46,448 bases of DNA, from the NCBI RefSeq assembly GCF_007096885.1, contig NZ_VJNO01000045.1:1-46448 (forward strand), given 5' to 3'. This DNA comes from Streptomyces sp. 130 (GTDB lineage: Bacteria; Actinomycetota; Actinomycetes; Streptomycetales; Streptomycetaceae). Numbering within the stretch: the stretch's first letter is position 1; every line of letters begins with the position of its first letter. The translations under genes were made by a program, and so were the position numbers. Shown in pieces: positions 1 to 7,547 of this stretch. Under the pieces are notes generated by a model. It ran no database searches and was not told the DNA's origin. It saw only the letters and a program-made list of their open reading frames with translations.

Positions 1-198
1 GTCACGCGGTCCCCCGCGCCGTCCCCTCCATGCTGCCCGGCCCGGCGGCGACGGTCAGTACACCGCGCACCCGAACCAGGGTGAAGCCTGCACCACCATC
101 TGACCGGACCCCGGGGGCTTGAAGCTGACCACCCTTCGGGGACCGACTGAGTCCGGCGTGCTCTCCCCCGGGCGGCTCGTGCCTGCGCGTCGGCCGCC
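1..198. other. Intergenic stretch at window start
   Basis: I see no convincing gene here. An open frame on the minus strand (about 2-304) runs through the partition repeats and has no family features or credible ribosome binding site, so I treat it as chance. The stretch may hold the 3' flank of a gene outside the window. Confidence 0.4.
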
Positions 199-507
199 GA
201 TTATTACGGCGTAATAGTGCGGCGGCCCGTGGGCCCTGGACGTGGATTATTACGGCGTAATACTGCGGGCGGTCCGCGCTGGGGGACGGGTGCGCTCCGC
301 TCATTCCGTGCTCGGCGGGCGCCCCTGTCCGCCGGCTCGCGGTCGTCGTCCCGGCTGCCCTCGGGGCCCCGGTGCCGGCGGTTCGGTGGCCGTCTCCTGC
401 CAGCGCCGTCGTTCGGGCCCGAGGCAGACCGGGCCCCTCGATTATTACGGCGTAATACTCGAGGGCTGGGTGCGCATTATTACGGCGTAATAATGCGCAC
501 CCAGCCC
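199..507. repeat. Partition-site-like palindrome array, left cluster (4 copies)
   Basis: Four copies of TATTACGGCGTAATA (usually preceded by GAT) lie at 199-216, 245-262, 440-457 and 476-494. Each is a 7-bp inverted repeat around one central base. The last copy is the centre of a perfect palindrome with 22-nt arms at 463-507, directly past the parB stop codon. Two more copies lie upstream of parA near 2,789-2,835. Copies bracketing a parAB operon and matching nothing else in the window suggest the ParB-binding centromere (parS). The motif does not resemble the chromosomal parS palindrome GTTTCACGTGAAAC. ParB binding is inference. Confidence 0.75.
463..507. terminator. 45-bp perfect palindrome past parB
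   Basis: Arms of 22 nt (463-484 and 486-507) are exact reverse complements around G485. It begins 11 bp past the parB stop on the minus strand, so the RNA hairpin could end the parAB transcript. Its core is also a partition repeat, so one element may do both jobs. Confidence 0.55.
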
Positions 508-517
508 TGGGCGGAGG

Positions 518-1414
518 CTACTTCTCCGCTCTCATCCGCTTCGACTCCTCGATCTTGTAGTCCACGAGGAGCTCCGTCAGCTTGCGCCGGGAGGCGACGT
601 CGAGCTCCTCGATGATCAGGCGCGCCAGGGTGTAGGCGTCGGTCGAGGGCAGGCGGGTGGGAGGCCCTTCGGGGGACTGCCGTTTCTGCTTGGGGGTGCG
701 GGGCTTCTGGGTCCTGGTGGCTTTCAGGTGCTGGAGGTGGGCCTCCTGCTCCTCGGCCTTCTTCTTGCCGACCAGGCGCAGCGTGGCCGCGGATTCCTCG
801 CCCGACTGGAGCTTCTCCTTGAGCGAGGGGGTCAGGGAGAGCAGCGCGAGGCGCTGGGAGACCCAGCCCTGGGAGCGGTGGAGGCGGGCGGCGAGGGCTT
901 CCTGGGTGCCGTGGATCTTCAGGAGCTGTTCGAGGGCCTTCGCCTCGTCCAGGTGGTTGAGTTCCTGACGGTGGATGTTGGCGACGAGGGCCGATTCCAG
1001 TATCTCGTCGGGGTTGCTGCCCAGCTTGTCGTCGAGCATCACCTTGATCTCGGTGAGGCCGGCTTCGCGGGCGGCGGCGAGGCGGGAGTTGCCGTCGATG
1101 ACGACGTACTTGGTGCCGGGTTCGAGGTCGTCCTCGCGGCCCGGGTTGCCTTCGAGGTAGGCGAAGCGGCCCATGATGCTGATCGCGGTCTTCTGGCCGT
1201 GGTCGCGGAGGCTGTTGCCGAGGTCGGTGAGGTCTCCGAGGTCGGACCTCGGGTTGTCGGGGTTCAGGCTGATGGTGTCGACGGGGAGCTGGACCGGGGG
1301 CGGGGCACCCTCGGTGGGGGCGGCGGCGACCTGGTTGATGGCGGCGCGGCGGGCGCTGATGGACTGGGTCTGGCCGAAGGAGGAGCCGGCGCCGAGCCGG
1401 GATGCCTTGCTCAT
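518..1414 (-). CDS. parB: ParB/Spo0J-family partition protein
   Basis: This is a 298-residue ParB-like DNA-binding protein that would load on centromere sites and work with ParA to segregate the replicon. The ParB N-terminal nuclease-like domain is recognisable around residues 40-145 (PVDTISLNPDNPR, later VIDGNSRLAAAREAG). A helix-turn-helix follows near residues 165-190 (TQEALAARLHRSQGWVSQRL). The C-terminus (EELDVASRRKLTELLVDYK) is charged and may dimerise. The ATG overlaps the parA stop codon as ATGA, so the genes are translationally coupled. Target repeats flank the operon on both sides. Family assignment is firm; plasmid rather than chromosomal origin is inferred from the odd centromere motif and the neighbouring replication genes. 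Confidence 0.93.
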   Translation of the reverse strand: MSKASRLGAGSSFGQTQSISARRAAINQVAAAPTEGAPPPVQLPVDTISLNPDNPRSDLGDLTDLGNSLRDHGQKTAISIMGRFAYLEGNPGREDDLEPGTKYVVIDGNSRLAAAREAGLTEIKVMLDDKLGSNPDEILESALVANIHRQELNHLDEAKALEQLLKIHGTQEALAARLHRSQGWVSQRLALLSLTPSLKEKLQSGEESAATLRLVGKKKAEEQEAHLQHLKATRTQKPRTPKQKRQSPEGPPTRLPSTDAYTLARLIIEELDVASRRKLTELLVDYKIEESKRMRAEK

Positions 1415-2649
1415 GAGATCTCCCGGGCGAGGGCGCGCAGGCCGACGGCCTGGTCGCAGCGGGGGGAGTAGGCGAGCAGGGGCTGCTTCACGCGTACGGC
1501 CTCCTTCTGTTCCTTGAGGTCTCCGATGACTCCCACGACCCGGGGGTCCTTTATGTCCATCCAGGAGTTGAGGGACGAGGTGGCGATGTAGCCGCGGCGG
1601 GCGTCGTAGTGGTTGACGACGATGCCGAGGTAGTCCAGTTCGAGGTGCATGTCGTCACGGAGGTCCTCGATCTGGGAGGTGAGGAGTCCGTAGGCGTCGG
1701 CGGAGCTGTCCTCGGCCTGGACGACGACGAGTACGCCGGAGTTGCCCGGGGCTTCGCCCTGGCGGCGGCGGCCGTAGTAGGCGGCGGCGTCCATGCTGAG
1801 GCCGAGGCTGGGCGGGCAGTCGATGATGACGGCGTCGTAGTCGGCCTCGATGGCGGACAGGGCGCGTTCCAGGGCCGCTTCGCGGGCCCGGACCCCGGAG
1901 AGCTTGACGTCCAGGAGGAAGGCGTCGGTGCAGGCGGGCAGCAGGTGGAGGCGGTTGCCGAAGCGGGGGTCCTCGATCGGGACGACGAGGTCGGCGAGCC
2001 GGCCCTTGGCCTCCCCGGCCATGTGCTTGGTGAGGCTGTCGCCCTCGATGGGCAGCGGCTGGTGGCCGAGCTGCTTGGTGAGGTGGCACTGGGGGTCGAA
2101 GTCCACGAGGAGGACGCGCAGTCCGAGACCGGGGAGGTCTTCGTAGTCGAGGGGCGAGGGGGCTTCGTCCTCTGCGAGGGCGGCCGCGAAGTGCTTGGAG
2201 ATGCGGACCGGGTGGAGGGCGCCCGGGTCCTCGGCGAGGGCTTCGCCGGTGCCGGCGGCGATGGCGGTCTTGCCCACGCCGCCCTTCTGGTTGCAGGTGA
2301 TGATGCGCTTCGGGTGCTCGGGGCGCACGACTGTGGGGGCCGGGTTCGTCTCCAGCCACATCAGGACGGACTGGGCGAGGCCCTGGATGAGGGAGACGCC
2401 CCGGGAGGCGCAGTCGGCGCGGAAGCCGTCCCACTGACCGTCAGGCAGGAAGGTGGCGAAGGACTTGGCGCCGGCGGTCTCGATGGGGGAGAGGTTGGAG
2501 CCGAGCCGTCGCCATGCCTCGATGCCTGCTTCGACGGCGTGCTGGATGTCGATGTTGTGCTGGGCTGCTCGGACCTTCAGGTCCTGTTGCAGTACCGGGG
2601 GCAGCTTGGAGACGACCTTCTCGCGGTCGCCGGGGGAGGGCGAAGTCAT
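1411..2649 (-). CDS. parA: ParA-family partition ATPase
   Basis: ParA/MinD-type ATPase of about 412 residues that would position replicon copies by nucleoid binding. The deviant Walker A motif KGGVGKT is near residue 120 (CNQKGGVGKTAIAAG). Walker A' (VLLVDFDPQ) and Walker B (AVIIDCPPSLGLS) follow. An N-terminal segment of about 110 residues precedes the ATPase and includes a possible ribbon-helix-helix-like stretch (SKLPPVLQQDLKVRAAQ), suggesting operator binding as in larger plasmid ParAs. I chose ATG at 2649 because AGGTGG lies 8 nt upstream; a GTG at 2658 overlaps that ribosome binding site. parB follows with a 4-nt overlap. Confidence 0.93.
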   Translation of the reverse strand: MTSPSPGDREKVVSKLPPVLQQDLKVRAAQHNIDIQHAVEAGIEAWRRLGSNLSPIETAGAKSFATFLPDGQWDGFRADCASRGVSLIQGLAQSVLMWLETNPAPTVVRPEHPKRIITCNQKGGVGKTAIAAGTGEALAEDPGALHPVRISKHFAAALAEDEAPSPLDYEDLPGLGLRVLLVDFDPQCHLTKQLGHQPLPIEGDSLTKHMAGEAKGRLADLVVPIEDPRFGNRLHLLPACTDAFLLDVKLSGVRAREAALERALSAIEADYDAVIIDCPPSLGLSMDAAAYYGRRRQGEAPGNSGVLVVVQAEDSSADAYGLLTSQIEDLRDDMHLELDYLGIVVNHYDARRGYIATSSLNSWMDIKDPRVVGVIGDLKEQKEAVRVKQPLLAYSPRCDQAVGLRALAREIS

Positions 2650-2661
2650 GGCAGCCACCTT

Positions 2662-2700
2662 ACTAACTTCGGTGATCCTTTTTGGTACCGACGCGTTAGT
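2662..2700. promoter_or_regulatory. Possible parA operator
   Basis: ACTAAC at 2662-2667 and GTTAGT at 2695-2700 form an inverted repeat immediately upstream of the parA ribosome binding site. The stretch between is AT-richer than its surroundings. Large ParA proteins with N-terminal extensions often repress their own promoter, so this is a candidate operator. No clear -35/-10 pair was found. Confidence 0.35.
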
Positions 2701-2788
2701 TCTGGCTGTTATTTGCTGGGGGGTACTCAGGAGCCCGGCTCCTGGGTGGACGTGGAGCCGGGCTCGGGGGGTGGGGGAGTGCGAAGGC

Positions 2789-2835
2789 GATTATTACGGC
2801 GTAATAATCAGTCGGCCGCGTATTACGGCGTAATA
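2789..2835. repeat. Partition-site-like palindromes, right cluster (2 copies)
   Basis: Two more copies of TATTACGGCGTAATA, at 2789-2809 and 2821-2835, lie between parA and the next gene. The second carries the stop codon of the minus-strand gene ending at 2823, so the repeat is partly coding. With the four copies near 199-494 the array flanks parAB. Confidence 0.75.
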
Positions 2836-3194
2836 AGTCGGCCGCGCTGTGAGCGGGGCGTCTTGTCTCCGACGCGCTTCGGCTCGATGGTGCTCGGGTC
2901 GACCGCCTCTCCGGGGGCGCCCTCGTGGTACGGGCCGTCCGGGTCCGCGTCGCGGTCGTGGGGGAGCAGGAAGAAGACCCGGCGCAGGTGGAGTCCGCTG
3001 TCGGGGTCGGCCTCGGTGTGGGCCTCCAGCTCGGTGTAGCCGACCATGCGGCCGTCGCGTTCGTAGCGGGGCTTTCCGCGGCGGCGGGTGGTCTTGTCGA
3101 GCGCCTGGCGTACGTAGTCGAGGTTGTCGGGGTTCTCCAGCCAGACCACGGCGTTCTCGTGGTGGAGGTCGCTCTCGTTCAGCAGCGAGCTCAT
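2823..3194 (-). CDS. Conserved small protein of replication module 1
   Basis: A 123-residue protein I do not recognise from any named family. It is clearly homologous to the 130-residue protein at 9840-10232. Both share WLE(N/D)..., LDYVRQ.LD, RRG.P.Y.RDGRMVGY and the stretch RRVF(F/W)LLPHDRD(A/T)DPDG. In both modules it is the last gene after prim-pol and helicase, which suggests a role in the same replication machinery. The start has AAAGGGG upstream. Unlike its paralogue it is separated from the helicase, here by 123 bp. Its last codons and stop fall inside a partition repeat. Confidence 0.7.
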   Translation of the reverse strand: MSSLLNESDLHHENAVVWLENPDNLDYVRQALDKTTRRRGKPRYERDGRMVGYTELEAHTEADPDSGLHLRRVFFLLPHDRDADPDGPYHEGAPGEAVDPSTIEPKRVGDKTPRSQRGRLITP

Positions 3195-3317
3195 GGCTGC
3201 AGCCCCTTTGTGTGTCGGCCGGCCGGGAGGAGGCCGGGGTGGGTGTGAGCACGTTCCCTGGTGGGGGCACCGTGTTCATGGTAGGCCGGACCGGCGGGTG
3301 TGTGCCGGGTACGTACG

Positions 3318-4856
3318 TCAGGCATGGCCGGTCCTGGAGTCGTCGTCGGTGAGGAGTCCCAGGCCGGGGTAGTACTTCTTGCCGCTGGACTTCATCATGT
3401 CGGCGGGCGAGGCGAGGGAGAGTTCCTGGCGGACCCGGGTCGCGAACGCGCGGGCCGTGGCAGGCCGGATACCTTCGCCTGCTCCGCACCAGCTGCTGTA
3501 CGCCGCGTAGAGCAGGCCCTGTTCCACGCGGAGGTCCGCGGTCTGGGTGGTGCAGCACTCGGCGAGGAAGCGGCCGATGTGGTCCTCGGTGGTGGCGTAG
3601 GCGGCGGTGGCCGAGCGGACCGTTGCGGGGCCGTCGAGCGGGTCACGGGTGGCGAGGTAGAGCTTGGCGCCCTCGATGAGCCACTGCAGGATGCCGGGGC
3701 CCTCGCTCTGGACGAGCTCCTTGGCGAGGTTGTCGATCTTGCGGGCTGCGGGGACGACGCGCTCGAACGGGATGAGGCGGATGCGCCGCCAGAACGCGTG
3801 GCCGCCGGTGCCGACTTCGGGGCGGTGGTTGCCCAGCAGCCAGAGCTTGTGGGTGGGGTTGAAGCTGAAGAAGTCCTGCCGCATCCGGCGGGCCATGATG
3901 CGGTCGCCGCCGGTCAGCAGCTTCACCCGGGACTCGTCGAACTTGTCGTTCGGCTTGAGCTCCGAGCAGACGACGATGCGCCTCCCGTGGAGTTCGGTGA
4001 GCTCGGTGGAGTGCTCGGAGAACTTGCCCTTCTCCATGAGGAAGCCCGGCGGGGCCGCCTGTGCGTAGTCGCCGAGGATCTGCGTCATGACGTCCAGCAG
4101 GACGGATTTGCCGTTCGCTCCGGTCCCGTACAGGAACGGGAGCACCTGCGCGCCGACGTCGCCGGTGACGGAGTAGCCGAGGAGCAGGTGGAGGAAGTGG
4201 ATCGTCTCCTCGCCCTTGGCGTCGTCGCCGAACGTGTCGTGCAGGAAGCGGTGCCAGCGTGGGGTGGGCGTCGCCTCGGGTGCGACGCTGGTGGCCCGGG
4301 AGTGCATGTCGCCCACGGGGTCGGGCTTGCGCAGGTGCCCGGTGTGGAGGTCCACGACGCCGGCCGGGGTGCACAGGGCGTAGGGGTCGCCGTCCAGGAC
4401 GTCGGGGTCCAGGGCGAGGGCGGGGGAGGCCTTCGCCTGCGTGAGCATGGCCTTGATGCCGGGGGTCGACATGGAACGGCGGCGGTGCGCGCGCACTTCC
4501 CGGTCCGTGAACTGGCCGGTGGGATCGGTGGGGGGCATCTGCTCGGCCAGGTCGCCCGCCGCCCAGACCGCGGCCTTCTCGCCGCCCGTGCGCTTCCAGC
4601 GGTACTGGTCCCAGTGGTACCAGCCCAGGCCCTCGACGTGCCGGAACTGGTCGCCGAACATGACGGCGAACAGCTTGGCGTTGCCCCGGTCGGTCAGGAG
4701 GGCGGGCAGGCGGCCCTCGGGCGGCGGTGGTTCGCTCGTCACGGAGGCGTTCTGCTGGGCGGGCAGGCCGGGGAGGCCGCCCTCGGTTTCGAGGGCGAGC
4801 ATCTGCTGCGCTGCGGCGGTGGCGTCGAAGCGCGGGCCGCTGTCGGCGCTGCTCAT
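3318..4856 (-). CDS. SF3 (D5/P4-type) replicative helicase, module 1
   Basis: A 512-residue D5/P4-family superfamily 3 helicase, the class that unwinds plasmid and phage origins as hexamers. The Walker A motif GTGANGKSVLLDV is near the middle, preceded by the D5-type region with RFLHDTFGDD and LLLGYSVTGDVG. The downstream sensor and arginine-finger region is KLLTGGDRIMARRMRQDF, then LWLLGNHRPEVGTGG and RRIRLIPFERVV. The ATG overlaps the prim-pol stop (ATGA), so the pair is coupled. An open frame continues upstream through the prim-pol gene but has no family sequence. A close paralogue is at 10229-11737. Adjacent prim-pol and helicase genes with iterons match the replication loci known for large Streptomyces linear plasmids of the SCP1 kind. 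Confidence 0.9.
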   Translation of the reverse strand: MSSADSGPRFDATAAAQQMLALETEGGLPGLPAQQNASVTSEPPPPEGRLPALLTDRGNAKLFAVMFGDQFRHVEGLGWYHWDQYRWKRTGGEKAAVWAAGDLAEQMPPTDPTGQFTDREVRAHRRRSMSTPGIKAMLTQAKASPALALDPDVLDGDPYALCTPAGVVDLHTGHLRKPDPVGDMHSRATSVAPEATPTPRWHRFLHDTFGDDAKGEETIHFLHLLLGYSVTGDVGAQVLPFLYGTGANGKSVLLDVMTQILGDYAQAAPPGFLMEKGKFSEHSTELTELHGRRIVVCSELKPNDKFDESRVKLLTGGDRIMARRMRQDFFSFNPTHKLWLLGNHRPEVGTGGHAFWRRIRLIPFERVVPAARKIDNLAKELVQSEGPGILQWLIEGAKLYLATRDPLDGPATVRSATAAYATTEDHIGRFLAECCTTQTADLRVEQGLLYAAYSSWCGAGEGIRPATARAFATRVRQELSLASPADMMKSSGKKYYPGLGLLTDDDSRTGHA

Positions 4857-5938
4857 GGGCGTCCTTCGGGATCGAGCGGGCGGGCTGCGCCGGCGGACAG
4901 GGCTGAGGCGATGACGGTGAGGCTGTGCCGGTGGCGGTTCGGGCGCGCGGCGTCGGCCGCTTCGGTGAGCAGGATCTGGGCGCGGGGTTCGGCGAGGCGT
5001 CCGGCGGCGACGAGTCCGCCGGCGGTGTAGGCGGCCCGGTTGAGCTTCTCGGTGAACGCGGTGCCCTCGGCAGCCGCCGCGCAGGCCCGGACCTCGGCGA
5101 GCAGGGGCTCCAGCACCCGGAGCGCGCGCGGGGTGCCCGGTGCGGTGCGTTTCGCGCGTACGGGGCGGGGCGCCGGGACCCGTACCGGCTCGGGGTCCGG
5201 TGCGTGGCCGGTGCGCCGGAGTTCGGCGGCGAGCCAGTCGGGGAGGGGGGCGGGCAGGCGGGTCGCGCCGACGGGGGTGTAGGTGCCCGCGGGGGTGCGG
5301 GTGGCCGGGGTGACGATGTAGCCGCCGGTGGCCCGGACGTCGACCTGCCAGGCCAGGGCGACCTTGGGGCTGGAGCCCACGGACGAGCGGTAGTTCGGTC
5401 CGCCGGGTGCGGTGCGGTACCAGATGTGGAGGCCACCGGACGGGGTGCGGACGCGCAGGGTGGCCTCGTCGTCCGCGGGGCTCGGCCGGCCGCGCAGGGC
5501 GGCCAGCAGCGCGAGGGTGTCGAAGCCGGAGGCCAGGCCGGTGAGGTCGATGCTCTCGTGGATCGGGATGCCGGGCAGCAGCCGGTCGCGGTGCGGGACT
5601 TCGGCACTGTGCGCGTCGATGTCCAGTACGACGAGACCGGCCGGGCCGCACGAGACGCCGACGCCGAGCGAGGGGTTGACGCCCCACCAGGCGGCCAGGC
5701 GCTCCGGGTCGGTGGTCGCGGCGTGGAAGCCGTGGCACCACTTGCCGGCGGGCAGGCAGGGGCAGTCCGCCGGGCGGTGGGGGTCCTCGCGGCAGGCCCG
5801 GCAGTTGCCCGCAGGCGTTTTGCGTCCGGCGGCCAGGGGGTGGACGGGCCAGCCGTTCGCCGCGCACCAACGGGCCATGTCGAAGGGACGCGTGGGTCCC
5901 GCCGCGCGCGGGCCACCGGTCTCTCTTTGACGCGGCAC
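4853..5938 (-). CDS. Bifunctional DNA primase/polymerase (prim-pol), module 1
   Basis: A 361-residue archaeo-eukaryotic primase superfamily protein that would synthesise primers, and perhaps short DNA, at the origin. The N-terminal domain (about residues 18-230) carries the expected motifs: acidic VVLDIDAH, then PSGGLHIWYR, then the later acidic QVDVRATGGY. A cysteine-rich loop (NCRACREDPHRPADCPC...C) near residues 45-65 looks zinc-binding. The GTG at 5938 has AAGGA 9 nt upstream. The helicase gene follows with a 4-nt overlap. The upstream 600 bp is packed with GGGACTGAA-type iterons, the likely origin. It is a paralogue of the protein at 11734-12849. Confidence 0.88.
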   Translation of the reverse strand: MPRQRETGGPRAAGPTRPFDMARWCAANGWPVHPLAAGRKTPAGNCRACREDPHRPADCPCLPAGKWCHGFHAATTDPERLAAWWGVNPSLGVGVSCGPAGLVVLDIDAHSAEVPHRDRLLPGIPIHESIDLTGLASGFDTLALLAALRGRPSPADDEATLRVRTPSGGLHIWYRTAPGGPNYRSSVGSSPKVALAWQVDVRATGGYIVTPATRTPAGTYTPVGATRLPAPLPDWLAAELRRTGHAPDPEPVRVPAPRPVRAKRTAPGTPRALRVLEPLLAEVRACAAAAEGTAFTEKLNRAAYTAGGLVAAGRLAEPRAQILLTEAADAARPNRHRHSLTVIASALSAGAARPLDPEGRP

Positions 5939-6565
5939 GCTGATCGTCCTTGCCGAGGGGCCAACAGGTGGTTCAGTCCTGAACGGTTCAGTCCCTTCAG
6001 ATAAAAGGCCAGGTCAGAAGGGTTTCGCTGCCAGGCTAAGGGACTGAAGGGACTGAGTTTTCAGATTCGGATCAGAGCCTACAACAGGCGGCCCGCAGCG
6101 GGCGGGACTCCTCGTTCCGCGAGTCCCTTCGGTCCCTTGGCCGGGGATGGGTCGTGTGTTCGGGCCGGGCGTGTCGGGGAGCCGAGCCGGGGCGGTGGGG
6201 AGGGACCGAAGGGGAGGGACTGAACGTGGAGCGGAGGGACTGGGAGTTTCGGTCCCTCTTCGGTCCCTCGGGTGAAAGTGCAGGTCAGAGGCTTGCGGGT
6301 GAAAAACGGAGGGACTGAAGGGACTCAAGGTCGGTAGTTATCAGCGCTTCAGGACCAGAGTAGTAGGTACAAAGGGATATATAGGGTTGTTCTACGCGCG
6401 GGTGCATACACACGCACCCGCAATTGGCTTATAACTACCGACCTTGAGTCCCTTCAGTCCCTTTGGACCCTGGTTCTTGAGGTGTGCAGGCCTCTGACCT
6501 GCGGTTTTGTCGGAGGGACCGAAGGGGGACCGAGGGGTGAGGGACTGAAGGGGCTTCAGTCCCTG
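5939..6565. repeat. Iteron region, replication origin candidate 1
   Basis: About 600 bp with little coding sign and many copies of GGGACTGAA/GGGACCGAA in both orientations. They occur near 5987, 6039, 6120-6138, 6200-6222, 6234, 6248-6269, 6310-6328, 6444-6463, 6514-6535 and 6540-6564. Copies often abut (GGGACTGAAGGGACT). A 13-bp inverted pair, GCAGGTCAGAGGC at 6281 and its complement ending at 6501, flanks the centre. The array lies directly upstream of the prim-pol gene, where iterons for the origin-binding protein are expected. The iteron GGGACTGAA also supplies the stop codon of the minus-strand gene ending at 6556. Confidence 0.8.
6310..6462. repeat. 32-bp perfect inverted repeat around an AT-richer core
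   Basis: Positions 6310-6341 and 6431-6462 are exact reverse complements over 32 bp, separated by 89 bp. Each arm contains two abutting iterons plus a shared tail (AAGGTCGGTAGTTAT). The core holds an AT-rich run (AAAGGGATATATAGGG) and a small hairpin, GCGGGTGC/GCACCCGC. This symmetric layout is the best candidate for the replication start or melting site of module 1. Confidence 0.7.
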
Positions 6566-7422
6566 GCGGGGGAGTCGGGCCGGAACGCGTCCAGGTGGTC
6601 GGCGGCCCAGTCGCGGAACGTCCGGGCCGGGCGCCCGAGCAGGCCGGGGAGGGTGGGGTCCACGTAGGCCTTGGAGCCGCTGTGCTGGCGTCTGGCGCTC
6701 TCCAGGAGGGCGGAGGTCATATCGGCCGGGTAGCGGGCTTCGAGGGCCGTACGGGCCTGCTGAGGGCTCAGCTCCTCGAAGCGCAGCGGCAGGCCGAGGA
6801 GCTCGGCGAGCTGAGCCGTCTGCTGGGACGCCGAAAGCGCCTGAGGGCCGGTCAGGGTGTAGGCCGCGTCCAGGTGGTCCCGGCCCCGCCCGGTGAGGGC
6901 CAGGGTGGCCACCTCCGCGACGTCCCCGGGGTCGACGCAGGCGTTGGACGAGGTGCCGTACGGTGCGCGCACCACCCGGCCGGAGCGGATCGAGCGGGCC
7001 CAGGACAGGGTGTTGGACATGAAGGCGCGGGGGCGCAGCAGGGTCCAGCGCAGGCCCGAGGCGCGCAGCAGGTCCTCGTTGTGGCGCTGGCGACGGGTGA
7101 TCAGGTCCTGGGCGGCGGGATCGGTGACGGCGGCTGCCGAGAGCTTGACGATGTGCCGGACACCGGCCGCGCGGGCCGGATCCAGGAAGCGCGCGTCGTC
7201 GGCCCCGTCGGGATTCGTGACCAGGAAGGCCGTGTGGACGTTGTGCAGAGCGTCCGTCAGGGAGGCGGGGTCGGTGAAGTCTCCGTGGACGATCCGGGCG
7301 GACGCAGGCGCGCCGGTGACCCGCTCGGGGTGCCTGGCCATGATGCGTACGGGCCGGTCCGAGGGGAGGCGGCGGAGCACTTCACGGCCGATCGTCCCGG
7401 TTGCGCCCGTGACGAGGATCAT
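6556..7422 (-). CDS. NmrA-like NAD(P)-binding reductase/regulator
   Basis: A 288-residue atypical short-chain dehydrogenase of the NmrA/NAD(P)H:quinone-reductase-like group. The N-terminus is a Rossmann motif, ILVTGATGTIGREVLRRL, followed by basic residues suited to NADPH (RPVRIMARHPERV). The catalytic YxxxK of classical SDRs is not evident, which fits the NmrA class. Homologues occur beside aromatic polyketide genes and may reduce quinones or sense redox state; substrate unknown. The ATG at 7422 is preceded by AAGGGAAACC. It diverges from the GBL-receptor gene at 7548 across a GBL-receptor box, so both are probably controlled by that receptor. Its stop codon lies inside an origin iteron. Confidence 0.8.
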   Translation of the reverse strand: MILVTGATGTIGREVLRRLPSDRPVRIMARHPERVTGAPASARIVHGDFTDPASLTDALHNVHTAFLVTNPDGADDARFLDPARAAGVRHIVKLSAAAVTDPAAQDLITRRQRHNEDLLRASGLRWTLLRPRAFMSNTLSWARSIRSGRVVRAPYGTSSNACVDPGDVAEVATLALTGRGRDHLDAAYTLTGPQALSASQQTAQLAELLGLPLRFEELSPQQARTALEARYPADMTSALLESARRQHSGSKAYVDPTLPGLLGRPARTFRDWAADHLDAFRPDSPARD

Positions 7423-7484
7423 GGTTTCCCTTTCCTGCCGGACATTTCCCCGACCGGGGCGGAGGGAGGAGGCCGGCCTGTAAG

Positions 7485-7502
7485 ATACGAACTGGACGGT
7501 TT
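7485..7502. promoter_or_regulatory. GBL-receptor box (ARE)
   Basis: ATACGAACTGGACGGTTT fits AWAC-N8-CGGTTT, the autoregulatory-element form bound by GBL receptors. It sits in the 125-bp divergent gap between the NmrA-like gene and the TetR-type receptor gene, 45 bp before the latter, so the receptor probably represses both genes. A second ATTT continues the consensus 3' end. Confidence 0.75.
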
Positions 7503-7547
7503 ATTTATCTCTCCACGTTCGACCACCCCGAGGAGGGAGGAGACACA

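Noticed and set aside
2..304. Small minus-strand frame at the window start containing the partition repeats
   Set aside because: Its sequence includes translated palindromes (YYAVII) and no family signal or ribosome binding site.
199..507. Telomere-end palindromes of the linear replicon
   Set aside because: Streptomyces telomeres are GC-rich multi-palindromes at the very end; these are isolated copies of one AT-rich motif tied to parAB, with two more 2.3 kb away.
5939..6565. CRISPR array made of the repeated GGGACTGAA units
   Set aside because: Units are short, occur in both orientations, abut each other and have no spacers of constant length; they behave as iterons.
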